Source: Cryptomeria japonica (taxonomy: Eukaryota; Streptophyta; Pinopsida; Cupressales; Cupressaceae). From it: a DNA stretch of 64,000 nt. Numbering within the stretch: the first letter of the stretch is position 1; every line of letters starts with the position of its first letter. Both the position numbers and the translations under genes were made by a program. The stretch spans positions 261,939,386-262,003,385 of the forward strand of contig NC_081406.1 of NCBI RefSeq assembly GCF_030272615.1, in the 5' to 3' direction. The notes beneath the pieces were generated by a model. The model had not been told where the DNA came from and ran no database searches. It saw only the letters and a program-made list of their open reading frames with translations. Positions 11,957-24,580 of the stretch are shown here, piece by piece.

Positions 11957-12701
11957 AAATTAGTGTGCCTTAGCTTGCAAATCCTTCAGGCATTGTTGCT
12001 CCTTGGCAGTGAGCCTAAAACATTGTAATGATTCATATTCATATTGTGAGTTACATTCTCACCATTGTTTTTCCATGTTTGGGTTTTTTATGTAAATCAA
12101 GTGTTCTTGTGTTGATGGTTGATGTATTGTTACTATTATTGAATGGTTAAATGTTATTTATATTTTAAATTTATAAACTGATTCACCCCCTTAGTCTTGC
12201 CTCGGGTTCAACACTTGGCACAATCTCACTGAGCCTTAGTGCTAACCCACTAGAATTATGATCATTCTCGTTGATCATATGAGTGGTCCCACTAAACCCT
12301 AATGTAAAACCTCTAAATATATGAAACTCAACCAAATGATAATTGTCTTTGTAGATCTGTTGAATTGGATGATAGGAAGTTGCAAGCAATTGGAGTGAAC
12401 TCACCATATCTAAAGTAGGAATTCACCAATCCATAGAATAGTTATGTTGGTTAATTGTGAGATTATATTGGGTTGTAAATGAACTTTTCTAAAGTTTAGG
12501 ATGTGACCCCACCATACTAGAAGCGTACCCACTGAACTGTGTGAAGATCTACTGGATCATTACTTGCAAACATGAAAGTGCTAGAAAATACCAAAAACAT
12601 TAGATTGAACACTGGGCATTGCCAGAATATGTGCAACAGAATGTGAATTCAAAGGAATCCATTAGATATATTAAAAAATTAAAAGTCACAATTCAATACA
12701 A
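11957..12701. other. older LTR-like sequence and unassigned DNA
   Basis: About 11960-12215 reads like the last part of another Copia-type LTR. It has the GGCAGTGAGCC block and the ACTGATTCACCCCCTTAGTC end seen in neighbouring LTRs, closing at GGGTTCAACA near 12213. The rest, to the target duplication at 12697, is AT-rich with no coding signal. It probably continues the Gypsy-type LTR resumed at 23077. Confidence 0.4.
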
Positions 12702-14362
12702 TGTTAATCCTATGAGGATCTGGTTAATACTGAGAGGGGGGTGAATCAGTAGTAAGACCAATTGAAACTTTAAACTCAAAATCAAACATATCTCAGATCT
12801 GAAACCATTTATCAAATATTTTAACTTCTTTAATCAGATCTAATAACCTCTTTATCATATTTTCTTAACACATTAATCAAATCATTTATCAATACTTTCA
12901 CCAACAAAGAAATCATATAAACTTGATCATTTACCAACTTATTTGCCTTATCAATCAAATCAAGAACTTTCTCAAACAACTTCTTATCAATACTGGTAAC
13001 CTCTAATAAACTTCTGATAAAACATCATAACCGGTGTCTCAGAAATAATGCATGAAATAAAACATAAACAAGAACATCACATGAAAAAAATTCCACACAT
13101 GAACACCATAATTTTTTGACGTGGAAACCCAAATAGAGAAAAACTACAGTGGGAGTTGGCACCCACAAGTATTTGTACTCTTTTTAAGTACACCATGTTA
13201 GGAGCTTACAAAACGCCTAGTTAAGAGCAGACCCTGTTAGGAGTCACCTGGTTAGGGGATTTGCCTATTAGCCCGATTAGGAGCTTGATGATCTATTAGG
13301 GTCAACCTCATGAGAGGATTTAACACTCTTTTGGGAGATGCCCTGTTAGGGGACTTAAATGTTTAAGGCCTATTAAGACCTACCCGGTTAAGGGATTTAA
13401 CCTGTTGCAACTGTTAGGGAACAACGGTAAGAAAATGATTTGTTACATACGTTTCTCTGCTTGCTTAATTAGATCCAATTATGCACAACATTCTACAACT
13501 CTCAGGAAGATCTCACACTTCACTTGGATGGCTTAACACATTCTCTAAGACCACCAACATCATAAACATCAACTGTGTCATCCTAAATAGCCATCTCAAC
13601 TAGGTCGGCCACAAAACCTAATTACATCATGAATTTACAATTCAAATCATAAGAGATCATCATAGATCATTATACAGATCATTACAATAATTACAATGCA
13701 ATATCAACCGTTGGTTGATCATAACCCATCACGAAAATCCAATCTGTATCCTCAAAACACTCTACTAAGCGTTTTGTTAATTCCCAAGAAAAACTTCCTT
13801 GAATCGCACCAAAACAACAATTAAATCTTTCACGCATGTTGTGTCATGTTACCAACTTCATGTAGACTCGTTGTCGATCACCGTCATAACAAAAATCATT
13901 ACCGGTTTGACGATTTATTCATCGGTCCTTAAACCCTACTAAAACCTTAGCCAAACTTCATCAGAAATTTGAAACATGTCTTCCAGTAATCTCCACAAGT
14001 TCTGGTTCTGGTCATATACATATTTCCATGATACAAGTTCACCATCCAAACCGCAAATCACTAATCATCACCAATCATCGGATCCTATCAAAACATCTTT
14101 GCTTTACCAGTTAAAGTCTTATTTCACAGACTTTATCTCTTTGTCGATAAACCTTGTCTTTCAGTAAACCAAATCACTAAGATGATAAAACATAACATCA
14201 GGAACATCAGTTGCCATCAATGACAACACAAATAACTTATCATGTCATCTATTCACAAAATCTCAATCTCTTCATCATAAATAGACTTCTATCCTTTACC
14301 AGCACAGTCATTAGACTTCAACTGCATCACCTCATTTGCATCAGTTATGCCAAATGCCAACA
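12702..14362 (-). repeat. 3' LTR of the 10.4-kb Copia element
   Basis: 1661 bp. On the minus strand it starts TGTTGGCATTTGGCATAACT and ends GAGGATTAACA. It is homologous to 21394-23071, and the purine tract lies directly outside it at 14363-14380. Confidence 0.93.
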
Positions 14363-14782
14363 ATCCCCCCCTTTGGCATTGATGGCAACACTAATCAGAT
14401 ATATAATTAGAGTATCATCATCATTTGCAACCTGCTTGTCGGTATCATAGCATATGTCGGTTCTCCTCCTTTTGTCATCTCCCCCTTAACCAATGCCTCA
14501 TTCAATCTGATCTTCAACTTCTCACATATCAGCCATATCTTATTTCTATTCATTTCTTCTCCCACTTTGACAACAATGTCAACGATGTAAATGCATCACT
14601 TGACTTCAATTTTGTTGCTACCTCTTCCATCAACTCTACTACATAAATCAGAAAAATTATAATAGAGCACTAAATCAGAACTTTACATCAGACTTGCTCC
14701 CCCAAAGGAGTAGCATGCACCTTCATCAATCCTTAGTGAAAAATAAACATTAAATCCTCAAGATTGATGGATCTCCATCATT

Positions 14783-17700
14783 CTAGTTCTTCCTGTGTAG
14801 GGGTCTAACCCCTAGTTTACCTCTAAGAAACTCAAAGGTAGCCTTTGATAAGGGCTTAGTAAAGATATCGGTTAACTGATCTTTACTCTTCACATATCTT
14901 AGGAAGTGATACTTCAATTCAATGTGCTTGGTTCTGGAATGAAGTACAAGATTCTTAGAAATGTTTATTGCACTTGTATTATCACAATAGATAGTCACCC
15001 GTTCAGACATATCTATCTTGAATCCTTTTAGCACATGTCTCATCCATATGGCCTGCGTGTGATTCATGGATGTAACTACATACTCTGCTACAATTGTAGA
15101 TTGAGAAACACATGTTTGTTTCTTGTGCATCCATGCCACTAATATTCCACCAAGTAGAAAAGATCCACCAGTTGTGCTTTTCCTATCATCCACATTACCT
15201 GACCAATCAGCATCAGTAAAGATATCCAAAGTAAAATCACCTTTATAGGGATACCATAAACCATAGTCTACTGTGCCTTTGAGATACCAAAAAATTCTCT
15301 TTACAGCCACCATGTGACTCTCTTTAGGCTCTTTTTAAAATCTAGCCACTAATCCAACAACATGAGCAATGTTCGGTCTGCTATGGACAACATAGTGTAG
15401 CTCACCAATCATAGATCTGTAATCTTTTTCACTAACAGTAGGGGAATAATCTTCCTTTGACAACTTGTAGCCTGTAACCATCGGTGTTCCTACCAGTTTG
15501 CAGTCTTCCATACCGAAAGTCTTCAACACTTCTTTGATATACTTGGTTTGACAAATAAAGATACCACCATCCAGTTGTTGGACTAGTAAGCCAATAAAGA
15601 ACTTAATTTCACCGATTAGGGACATTTAAAATTCCTTTTTCATTATATCAGCAAAGTCCATACACATATCATCATTTCCACCAAAAATTATGTCATCTAC
15701 AAATACTTCTTCTATCAACATCTTGTCTCCATCAGTCTTCAAATAAATGTTACTGTCCTCATTGGTATGTTGGAATCCAATTTTGATCAAATGTGCATGT
15801 AATCTCTCATACCATGCTCTTGGTGTACTTAAGACCATATAAATCTTTATGCAATTTACACACTATTTCTTTATCATCGGTCAAGGAAAATTCATCCGGT
15901 TGTTCAATGTATACTTCTTCTTCTAGAATCCCATTTAGAAAGGTTGACTTGACATCCATATAGTAAACTTTGAATCCCTTATATGCAGCAAATGCCAGCA
16001 GCATCCTTACACCTTCTAATCTAGCAACAGGTGCAAATGTTTCACCATAATCCTCACCTTCTTCTTGAGCATACCCTTTGCAGACTAACCTTTCCTCATT
16101 TCTTACAATCCTTCCTTCTTCATCCAATTTATTCCTAAAGACCCATTTTGTTCCAATTTCATTCTTATCCTCCGATCTAGGAACAAGTGACCATGTCTGA
16201 TTATTCTTAATTTGATATAATTCTTCATTCATTGCATTTGCCCAATCATCATCTTTTAGTGCTTCCTTAACTGTATTGGGTTCAATTGTAGATATCATAC
16301 ATGAGTTCTCTCGGATCTTTCTCCTGGTTTTCACACCTTCATTCTTATCACAAATAATTTGCTCTTGTGAATGGTTTAATCTGACATATCTAGGTATTGC
16401 ATGTGTCGGTTCTGCATCTTCTTCATCAGGTTCTTCATCTTCTTCCTCACAATCATCACTCACCAGTTGAGCATCCAATTCTGCATTTGTCGGTTCTTTA
16501 TTATTCTTTTCTTCTGGTTCAATGATCACACACTTTTCCTCATTATCATCCTTTTCAGGTTCTAATCTGCTTGTACCTTCAGAATTATTAGATAGATCAT
16601 TAACTTTTACATTAGCACTTTCAACAATTTTCTTAGTTCTCTTATTGTAACATTTATATGCTTTGATCTTAGAAGAGTAACCAAGAAAAATTCCCTCATC
16701 AGATTTTGTATCAAATTTCTCAGTGTAGTTATCTCTCTTAATAAAACATTGAATTCCAAAAATTTTGAAATAACTTACACAAGGAGTTTTTCCATACCAT
16801 AGCTCATAGGGTGTCTTATTGTTACCTCTTTTTACCAGTACCTGGTTTAAAGTGTATACATCAGTACTAACTGCTTCTCTCCAAAACATTTTGGATACAT
16901 TACCTTGTAATAGCATGGTTCTTGCATCTTCAACTATTGTTTTGTTCATCCTTTCTGCTATGCCATTCTACTATGGTGTCCTCAGAGCAAACATTGGTCT
17001 CTTTATACCCTATTCATCACAATACTTAACAAATTCATCAAATGTGAATTCACCTCCTCGATCTGATCTTAAACACTTCAAGTTCGTACCAGTTTCCTTC
17101 TCAACCAGAGCTTCAAATGATTTAAATTAATTAAATGCATCTAATTTGTCCCTCAAAAATGTCACCCACATCATTTTAGAATAGTCATCGGTGAAGATCA
17201 TGAAGTACCTATCACCATAGTATCTCTTTGTTCTCATAGGGCCACAGAGATCGGTATGTACCAAATCTAAAACATTCTCAGAAATACAATTCTTGCTCTT
17301 GAAAGAAATAGAGGACATCTTACCGATTTGACAATTTTTGCATATCACACTATCTGGTTTGACAAGTTGGGGTAATCCTCTTATAACACTTGACTTGCTT
17401 ATCTTAACCAAATTATCAAAATTAACCTGACAACATCTTTTATGTCATAACCAATTGTCTTCCATTCTTGCAACCAGAAAATTATTAATATTACTATTCA
17501 AATGGAATAAGTTACCTCTAGTTTTCTTCCCGGTAGCAATCAGTTCACCATTACCTCCAAGTATTCTACAGACTCCACTGTTAAACTCAAGCAAATAACC
17601 TTTATCATTGAGATGACCAACACTTAAAAGATTATGCTTAAGACCATCAACCCAAAATACATCATCAACATTACTCTTTCCATTTAGGGAGATTGAAACT

Positions 17701-18874
17701 TTACCTTTCACCATGCAACGAGAGTTATTTCCAAATCTAACAACACCTCCATCAAATTCATTAAGGGTTATGAACTTACTTTTATCTCTAGTCATGTGGT
17801 GTGAGCAACCACTATCTATAATCCACTCATCACTATTATCCATATGAGATAATAGTGCCTTTTCATCTGACAGATCATCCTTCACAGCTACAAACACAAT
17901 TTCTTCATTTTCATCTTCTTCTTCTGACTCCTCATCGGTCACACCTTCATCTACTACAAGATAACAATGTTTCTTTCCCTTTCCTTTGAATCTTCTAAAA
18001 TTCTCTTTCTTACCGGTGTTAGGGCAGTTAGCAGCAATATGACCAATTTTACTACAAGAGAAACACTTTAAAGGTATCTTTCCTTTATACTTACCAGTGT
18101 CTCTTGGAAATATCTTTGCTAACAGTGCTTCAAGTTCCATCATTTGATCTTCATTGTCTTCATTTCCCCAGTTACTTCCATGGTTTGTCCTCCACTCATG
18201 ATTTTGACATATATCTTTTCCTTTTCTAGTCTTTAAAGGCAGATTCAGTAGATTTTGTTACACTATTGTCAAAACTATTTAACTCAAAAGTTGTAAGCTT
18301 ACCAATCAATGAATCAATAGTTACCTTATCCTTTGAAATAGATCTAGGTTCTTGGATTGTCGATACTCTTATAGCATACTGAGGTTGAAGAGTTCTAAGC
18401 AGCTTACTTACTATTGTATCATCTTCTATTTTGCCTCCAACACTCTTTATGCCACCAACAACTTCTTTGATTCTCTGACCATATTGTGCAATATTCTCTC
18501 CCTCAAGCATTCTCATGTCATCGAACTTTCCTCTCAAACTTTCCACTTTGGCTCTTTGAACATTCTCATCTCCTCCATAGATTGTCTCTAACTTTTCCCA
18601 AACCTCGCGTGCGGTTTCCAATCCTTGAACATCAATATATTATGAATCAGATAAAGTACTTACAATAGCTTCTAGGGCTTGCATGTTATCTTGCCGCTCT
18701 CTAAGGTCATCCGGTTTCAAGGGAGTAGTGGTAGGAGCAACATATGTTGTTTCAACTTTCTTCCAATATTGTGCACCAAGACCTTTGATGTAGATCTTCA
18801 TTCTGTTTTTCCAGATCTTGTAGTTATCCTTGTTGAACTTGGGACTGGTGCAGGAGCACCTAGCTTCCTTTCAT
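14783..18874 (-). pseudogene. gag-pol region of the 10.4-kb Copia element
   Basis: Approximate parts on the minus strand: gag 18.2-18.87 kb (YGGDENVQRAKVESLRGKFD, UBN2 type); zinc knuckle near 18.03 kb (CFSCSKIGHIAANCP); aspartic protease near 17.8 kb (WIIDSGCSHHM); GAG-pre-integrase and integrase 16.6-17.4 kb; an acidic linker near 16.45 kb; reverse transcriptase 15.3-16.2 kb (YYMDVKSTFLNG, FVDDIIFG); RNase H 14.8-15.3 kb (TDADWSGNVDDRKSTTGGSF, ending LRGKLGVRPL). All Copia domains are present. The region is a fossil with several breaks. Confidence 0.92.
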
Positions 18875-21379
18875 CACAGGTTTGATTTTTATTAGTTTTG
18901 AGTTGGAAAGTTTGTCTAAGATGTTTTTGAGTTGTTCTAATTTGTTTGGATGAGTTTTGAGCTCATTGTGTGGTCATGTTTCCTGTTTTCATCTTTTTGC
19001 TCAAAGTTGCCAGTTTGGAGTTGCCTGGCAAAATGTTGGGAAAAGTGAGTTTTCAATGTGTTTTTGTTTTGAAAAGTTTTTAGACATTCTTTGTGTTTGG
19101 TTTTTAGGTGTGAGTAGTGTTCTTAGGTGATTGGTATTCTTTGAGGTCAACCTTGCATCATCTAGGCATTAAAAGTTGTCATTTTAGACATGAAAATGTC
19201 AAATTTGAGTGCTCTTGGACATGTACCTGTCCATATAGGAGGATAACTGACTTGTAGAGGTATTTATTCTCCTTCTTTAACCATTGTAAGGGTTGATTTT
19301 GTGGAGATATGAAGCATTTTGAAAGTTTGCACTAGTTTTTATCTTGTTTTCCTCTAAGCTTTAACTCCATGTGAGCAGCAGTCTGTACACCTGCTGTACT
19401 TGGCCGTACTATTCTTACATTTTCAAGTTCTCTTATGTTTCCTGAAACTTTTCCCTTTAGTGGCATCAAATTTCATTAAGTTTTGAGTTCTTAGCAAAAT
19501 TAATTGGTTTTGACAGTTTCACTGCCTTGTCTAGGAATTTGGCAAGGATGCTTGACCAACTTGGCTTCTTGAAGCCCTAAATGTTCATGGCTTCCCAAGA
19601 ACCAATTGGTCAACTTGTAAGATATGTAAATACATGTTTTTATTTCAAAAATGCAGGTGCAAGAAGTTTTGTGGCCATGGAGCCCTAGGCAAGTGTGCCA
19701 TTTGGCTAGGGTCTTTAAAGAAGTTTGATGTTTTGCTCTTCTATAGCAAATGCATTCATCAGGTGGACAGACCTATCTTGATGTTCAAGTTGTATGTGAA
19801 AGCAAAGAGGCTTTCTAAGCCATGATAAAGATGGTTTCACTTTTTAGTTTGTGAAAATTGTGTAAAAAACAGTGAGTCACTGTTTTGGTGTTGGTTTCCA
19901 CTTATTTGCTTACTCTCCACCATATATTGGTTCTTGTAAAACCTTGTATCTCCTTTTATTTGTTTGCAAACAAGAACAAGGAGTGGTCTTTGACCCTACC
20001 TATGAGTTTTGAGTTTGCCAAGATCAGTTAATGATCCTTTAGGCAAAGTTGTAACGCCCAACTGGCTATAACAATCAATTGTGACTGATTTTTGCATTTT
20101 AGTGAGTTGATTATGCAATCTTCCTTTTCCAAATAGCAGGTATGAAGGTCAAAAAACATTCAAAGATAGAGCATTGATCAAAGGCATCAGACAGACCTTT
20201 GACAAAGGAGTTTTGACAGTGGTAAATGCAGGTTGAAGTGAAAATGCAGTGATAACAAGTTTTGACAGTGAATGTTTCATTGGTTTGTAATTGCCTAATG
20301 CCTTTTTGTGCAGGGCTAATGTGGTTCTCCTTTGTCACTAATTTTAGACATGTTTACATTTTTTTAATGTAATTGGTACTCATGCAATGATGTGTTTGTG
20401 GAAAGCAAGAAAGGAAAAAGTTGTAAATGTTGCACACTCCTTATGAGCATCTTTTGTAAAATCTTGTTCTCTAACCTTTGAAGGAGTAAAACTGCTTTAT
20501 TTGGGCCTAATTAGTATGTGACATGGTAGAACTAAGGTTTCATGATTCTCATTGAAGGTTTCTAGCTTGCAAGTTGATTCTTGCCATCAAAACCCTAGCA
20601 AACCCTTCTTTTTGCACCCATTTTTGGGACAGTCATGGAGGAGGCCTAATGGACCCTAAGACTTAGAAAATCCTCAAGAGATTCCAAAAGGGTATCAGAA
20701 TATAAGGTTATTTTTGTCTGGAAGTCCATCATTGGAGCAGGATGAGCACAAAACCCCAAAAGGAGGGCTAATTCCTTGTAGCCCGTTTTAGGCCTAAAAT
20801 ATGGTTTTTGTCAAATCGGGTACACAAAGGAAGGTTGTATAGCATAAAACCCATCAAATCAAGTTGAAACAAGTTAATCTTGCATGAATTTAACACATTT
20901 GGTGAGATAGGCTCCATAAGTCAGTTTGTAGCACTTGTGAAGGATTACTACACTCCAAACCATAGAAGACCAAAGACACCCATGGGGGTAGAACTTGACA
21001 CAAACTTGTAATTCATCAAGAGGAGACCTTGTGTAGTCAGAGAATAGGTCAGGGACAGAGGAAATGAATTCCAATTGAGGGAGTAAGATGTTAGACTACA
21101 AAGCCTAAAACAACGGAGTTGAAGCCCTTGAGCAACCAGGGAGTGTTTGACTTAGGGAGGTGGATCAAGGAGAGTTGCTAGGTCGTCTATAAACTTTTTG
21201 CACTCTGATTTTGGTGACTACACCTTTAAACTAGCAACCTATCACTTAGCAAAAATACAAGCCTAATTGGGCAACCCCCTTGCCCTACCTCCCTATCAGG
21301 GACCCTCTTTCTTCATCATCTTGAATTCCTCATAATTTTTTCCTCAAGCGATTAGGCTTTCTGCACACAAAGGACCAAA
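18875..21379 (-). other. long untranslated leader of the 10.4-kb Copia element
   Basis: About 2.5 kb separate the primer site from the gag start on the minus strand. Only short unconvincing frames occur. No LTR edges, target duplications or known domains were found, so I cannot say whether this is native leader or an unrecognised old insertion. Confidence 0.6.
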
Positions 21380-21391
21380 GCTCAAATACCA
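21380..21391 (-). promoter_or_regulatory. primer-binding site of the 10.4-kb Copia element
   Basis: On the minus strand TGGTATTTGAGC, two bases beyond the LTR edge, matches the iMet primer site TGGTATCAGAGC with two changes. Confidence 0.75.
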
Positions 21392-21393
21392 AT

Positions 21394-23071
21394 TGGTAAT
21401 CCTATGAGGATCCAGTTAATACTGAGAGGGGGGGGTGAATCAGTATTAAGACCAATTGAAACTTTAAAGTCAAAATCAAACTTATCTCAGATCTGAAATC
21501 ATTTATCAAATATTTCAACTTCTTTAATCAGATCTAATAACCTCTTTATCAAATTTGCTTAACACATTAATCAAATCATTTATCAATACTTTCACCACCA
21601 AAGCAATCATATAAACTTGATCATTTACCAATGTATTAACCTTATCAACGAGATCAAGAAATCTCTCAAACAACTTCTTATTAGTACCGGTTACCTCTGA
21701 TAAACTTTTGATAAATCATAACCGGTGTCTCAGAAATAATGCATGAAATGAAACATAAACAAGAACATCACATGAAAAATATTCCACACATGAACACCAT
21801 AAGTTTTTGACATGGAAACCCAAATAGGTAAAAACCAAAGTGGGAGTTGGCACCCACAAGTATTTGTACTCTTTTGAAGTATGCCTTGTTAGGAGCTTAG
21901 CCCTATTAGGAGCTTACAATACGTCTGGTTAAGAGCAGACCATATTAGGAGTCACCCGGTAAGGGGATTTGCCTATCAGCCCGGTTATGAGCTTGATGAT
22001 CTGTTAGGATCAACCTCGTGAGAGGATTTAACACTCTTTTGAGTGCTTCCCTGTTAGGGGACTTAAATGTTTAAGGCCTATTAGGACGTACCCGATTAAG
22101 GGATTTAACCTGCTGCGACTATTAGGGAACAACAGTAAGAAAATGATTTTTTACTTGCACTTCTCTACATGCTTAATCAAATCTAGTTATGCACAAAACT
22201 CTGTAACTCTCAAGCAGATCTCGCACTTCACTTGGATGGCTTAACACATTCTCTAAGACCATTGACATCATAAACATCAATTGTGTCATCCTAAATAGCC
22301 ATCTCAACTAGGTCGGTCACAAAACCTAATTACATCATGAATTTATAATTCAGATCACAAGAGATCATCACACATCTTTATACAAATCATTACAACAAAT
22401 TACAATGCAATATCAGCCATTGGTTGATCATAATCCATCACGGAAATCCGATCTGTATCCTCAAAACACTCTACTAAGCGTTTTGTTGATTCCCAAGAAA
22501 ATCTTCCTTGAATCGCACCAAAACAACAATTAAATCTTTCACGCGGATTGTGTCGTGTTACCAACTTCATGTAGACTCGTCATCGATCACCGTCATAACA
22601 AAAATCATTACCAGTTTGATGATTTCTTCACTTGTCCTTAAACCCTACTAAAACCTTAGCAAAAATTCATCAGAAATTTGAAACATGTCTTCCGATAATC
22701 TCCACAAGTTCCTATTCCAGTCATACACATCTTTCCATGATACAAGTTCACCATCCAAACCACAAATCACTAATCATCGCCGATCATCGGATCCAATCAA
22801 AACATCTCTGCTTTACCGGTTAAAGTCCTATTTCATTGAATTTAGCTCTCTGTCGATAAACCTTGTCTTCTGGTAAACCAAATCACTAAGTTGACAAAAC
22901 AAAATATTAGGAACATGAGTTGCCATCAATGACAACACAAATAACTTATCATGTCATCTATTCACAAAATCTGAATCTGTTCATCACAAATAGACTTTTA
23001 TCCTTTACCGGTGCAATCATTAGACTTCAACTGCATCACCTCATCTACATCAGTTATGCCAAATGCCAACA
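21394..23071 (-). repeat. 5' LTR of the 10.4-kb Copia element
   Basis: 1678 bp, homologous along its length to 12702-14362. Its outer edge TGCCAACA is followed by the target duplication TACAA. Confidence 0.93.
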
Positions 23072-23076
23072 TACAA

Positions 23077-24239
23077 CATAAATTTTGAACAAAAGGAAAC
23101 TACAATAAATATAAAAAATGCAAACCAAATTAACGCAAATGTAGCCTCCTTGATGCAATGATTTGTCCCTTGTTGAGAGATTGAATGTGTGCTCATGATC
23201 TTGGATTTGTGATGATTCTCCAAGTGCTTAAGCTAGTGTTGTTGATGGCATGAAGGCAATAGCATGAAGCTTGCAAGAGGATGATAGTGGTAGCATGAAG
23301 TCTTTATAATCATATGAAGTTTGCACAATCACAAAGTGGCAAGAGCTCTCTAAATTTTAAATCACACAGCATGAATGAGAGAATGAGAGGTTTTTTAGCT
23401 AAGTGTAGGAGAAAATCGAATGGAGGGCTAGGATTGGAAGATGAAGATCAAGGGTGGAGGATGGTTAGGGTTCTCACCTTCCATGAGAGGTTGACAAGTG
23501 TCAACCTAGGAAGCCTTGAGAGGGAATGGGAAGTTGGGAGAAGTGATGGGTGGAGTGCAAGGAGGATTTTCGATAGAGGGACTTCTTGTCCAAATTCTCA
23601 AGAGTACATGTGAGAATGGAATAAATGAATTTTAAATTCCTTGGAGGAGACAAGTGGAGAAGAGACCCATTTTGGTCCTATCTAAAATTAGTTGACATTT
23701 AAGGTTGAGGTGGCTTTGAGAAGAAAGCTACTTATGACAGGAGTTGACTTTGGTTCCTAATATTTATGTTTAGGGGTGGGTATATGATTAGAGGAGATTA
23801 TTAGACTAATGAAGAAGGATTAGAGTGCAAGTAGAGAATATAGGAGGATTGTACATCTAGAGAGAGAATGAGTGGAGGAATTAAAAAAACAAAAACTTTT
23901 AATTCTAAGAGGAAAAAATGAGAGATTTTGAATTAAATAATAATTCAATTATGGAATAAAAGGTTAAGAACATGTAATTGAATAAATTTGGAAGTTTATT
24001 TAATTAAATGTGACTACGGATCGTAGATAAATTAATTAAATTAACTTACCTAAAACTATGGAGGAAAGGAACATTTACATAAATTGGAAAACCATTTATA
24101 AAGAGTTAATAATTAATAATTAATAATCACATATATATAATTAAATAATTAGATTATTAATTAGTTACATGACTATAGAAGAAAGGGGTTATGACGATTA
24201 ATTTAATCAAATATTAATGATTAGATTTAGGTGTCTACA
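23077..24239 (-). mobile_element. Gypsy-type LTR remnant interrupted by the Copia element
   Basis: The right edge GGTGTCTACA and the AT-rich stretch full of TTAATTAAT before it match the U3 starts of the LTRs ending at 49766 and 52346. A purine-poor GA-rich middle section is also shared in style. The left part lies before 12697, because the 10.4-kb Copia element sits inside it. No purine tract adjoins the edge at 24239, so this may be a solo or truncated LTR. Confidence 0.5.
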
Positions 24240-24580
24240 ACATTACATCATATCAACATGTAAAACATTGGAATTTCATAATCATCATCCAAATCACATC
24301 GTCCACACAAACACAAACACGTTAGTAGCATCCATACATTGCATTCATATATCCATCGACAGAAGCTCGTCCTTTGCATATACATATTGGGATGCATCAT
24401 ATAGAAAATCATCATAACATCATAAAATGTGCATCCATAGATAGCATAATAAGTGTCACACATAGTCATCTAGAAAATCCAAAATGCATCTAATGCATAA
24501 ATATCTTGCATAATGTGTCATGGTATATAAATAAATAAAAGTGTCTATAAGATCATTTCATGTCGAGCTATGAAGATGAG
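24240..24580. other. no feature recognised
   Basis: AT-rich sequence with repeated CATC/CATA words. No coding region, LTR edge or RNA gene seen. Confidence 0.5.

Larger units (their letters stand above)
12702..23071 (-). mobile_element. Copia element, 10.4 kb, both LTRs and target duplication
   Basis: Element order on the minus strand: 5' LTR (21394-23071), primer site (21380-21391), a leader of about 2.5 kb, gag, zinc knuckle, protease, integrase, reverse transcriptase, RNase H, purine tract (14363-14380) and 3' LTR (12702-14362). The five-base target duplication TACAA is perfect (12697-12701 and 23072-23076). The LTRs differ at about 8 of the first 110 aligned bases at the U5 end, read by eye. 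At the slow rates known for conifers this implies tens of millions of years; that age is inference. Structurally complete, but the coding part is broken in perhaps five to ten places. Confidence 0.93.
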
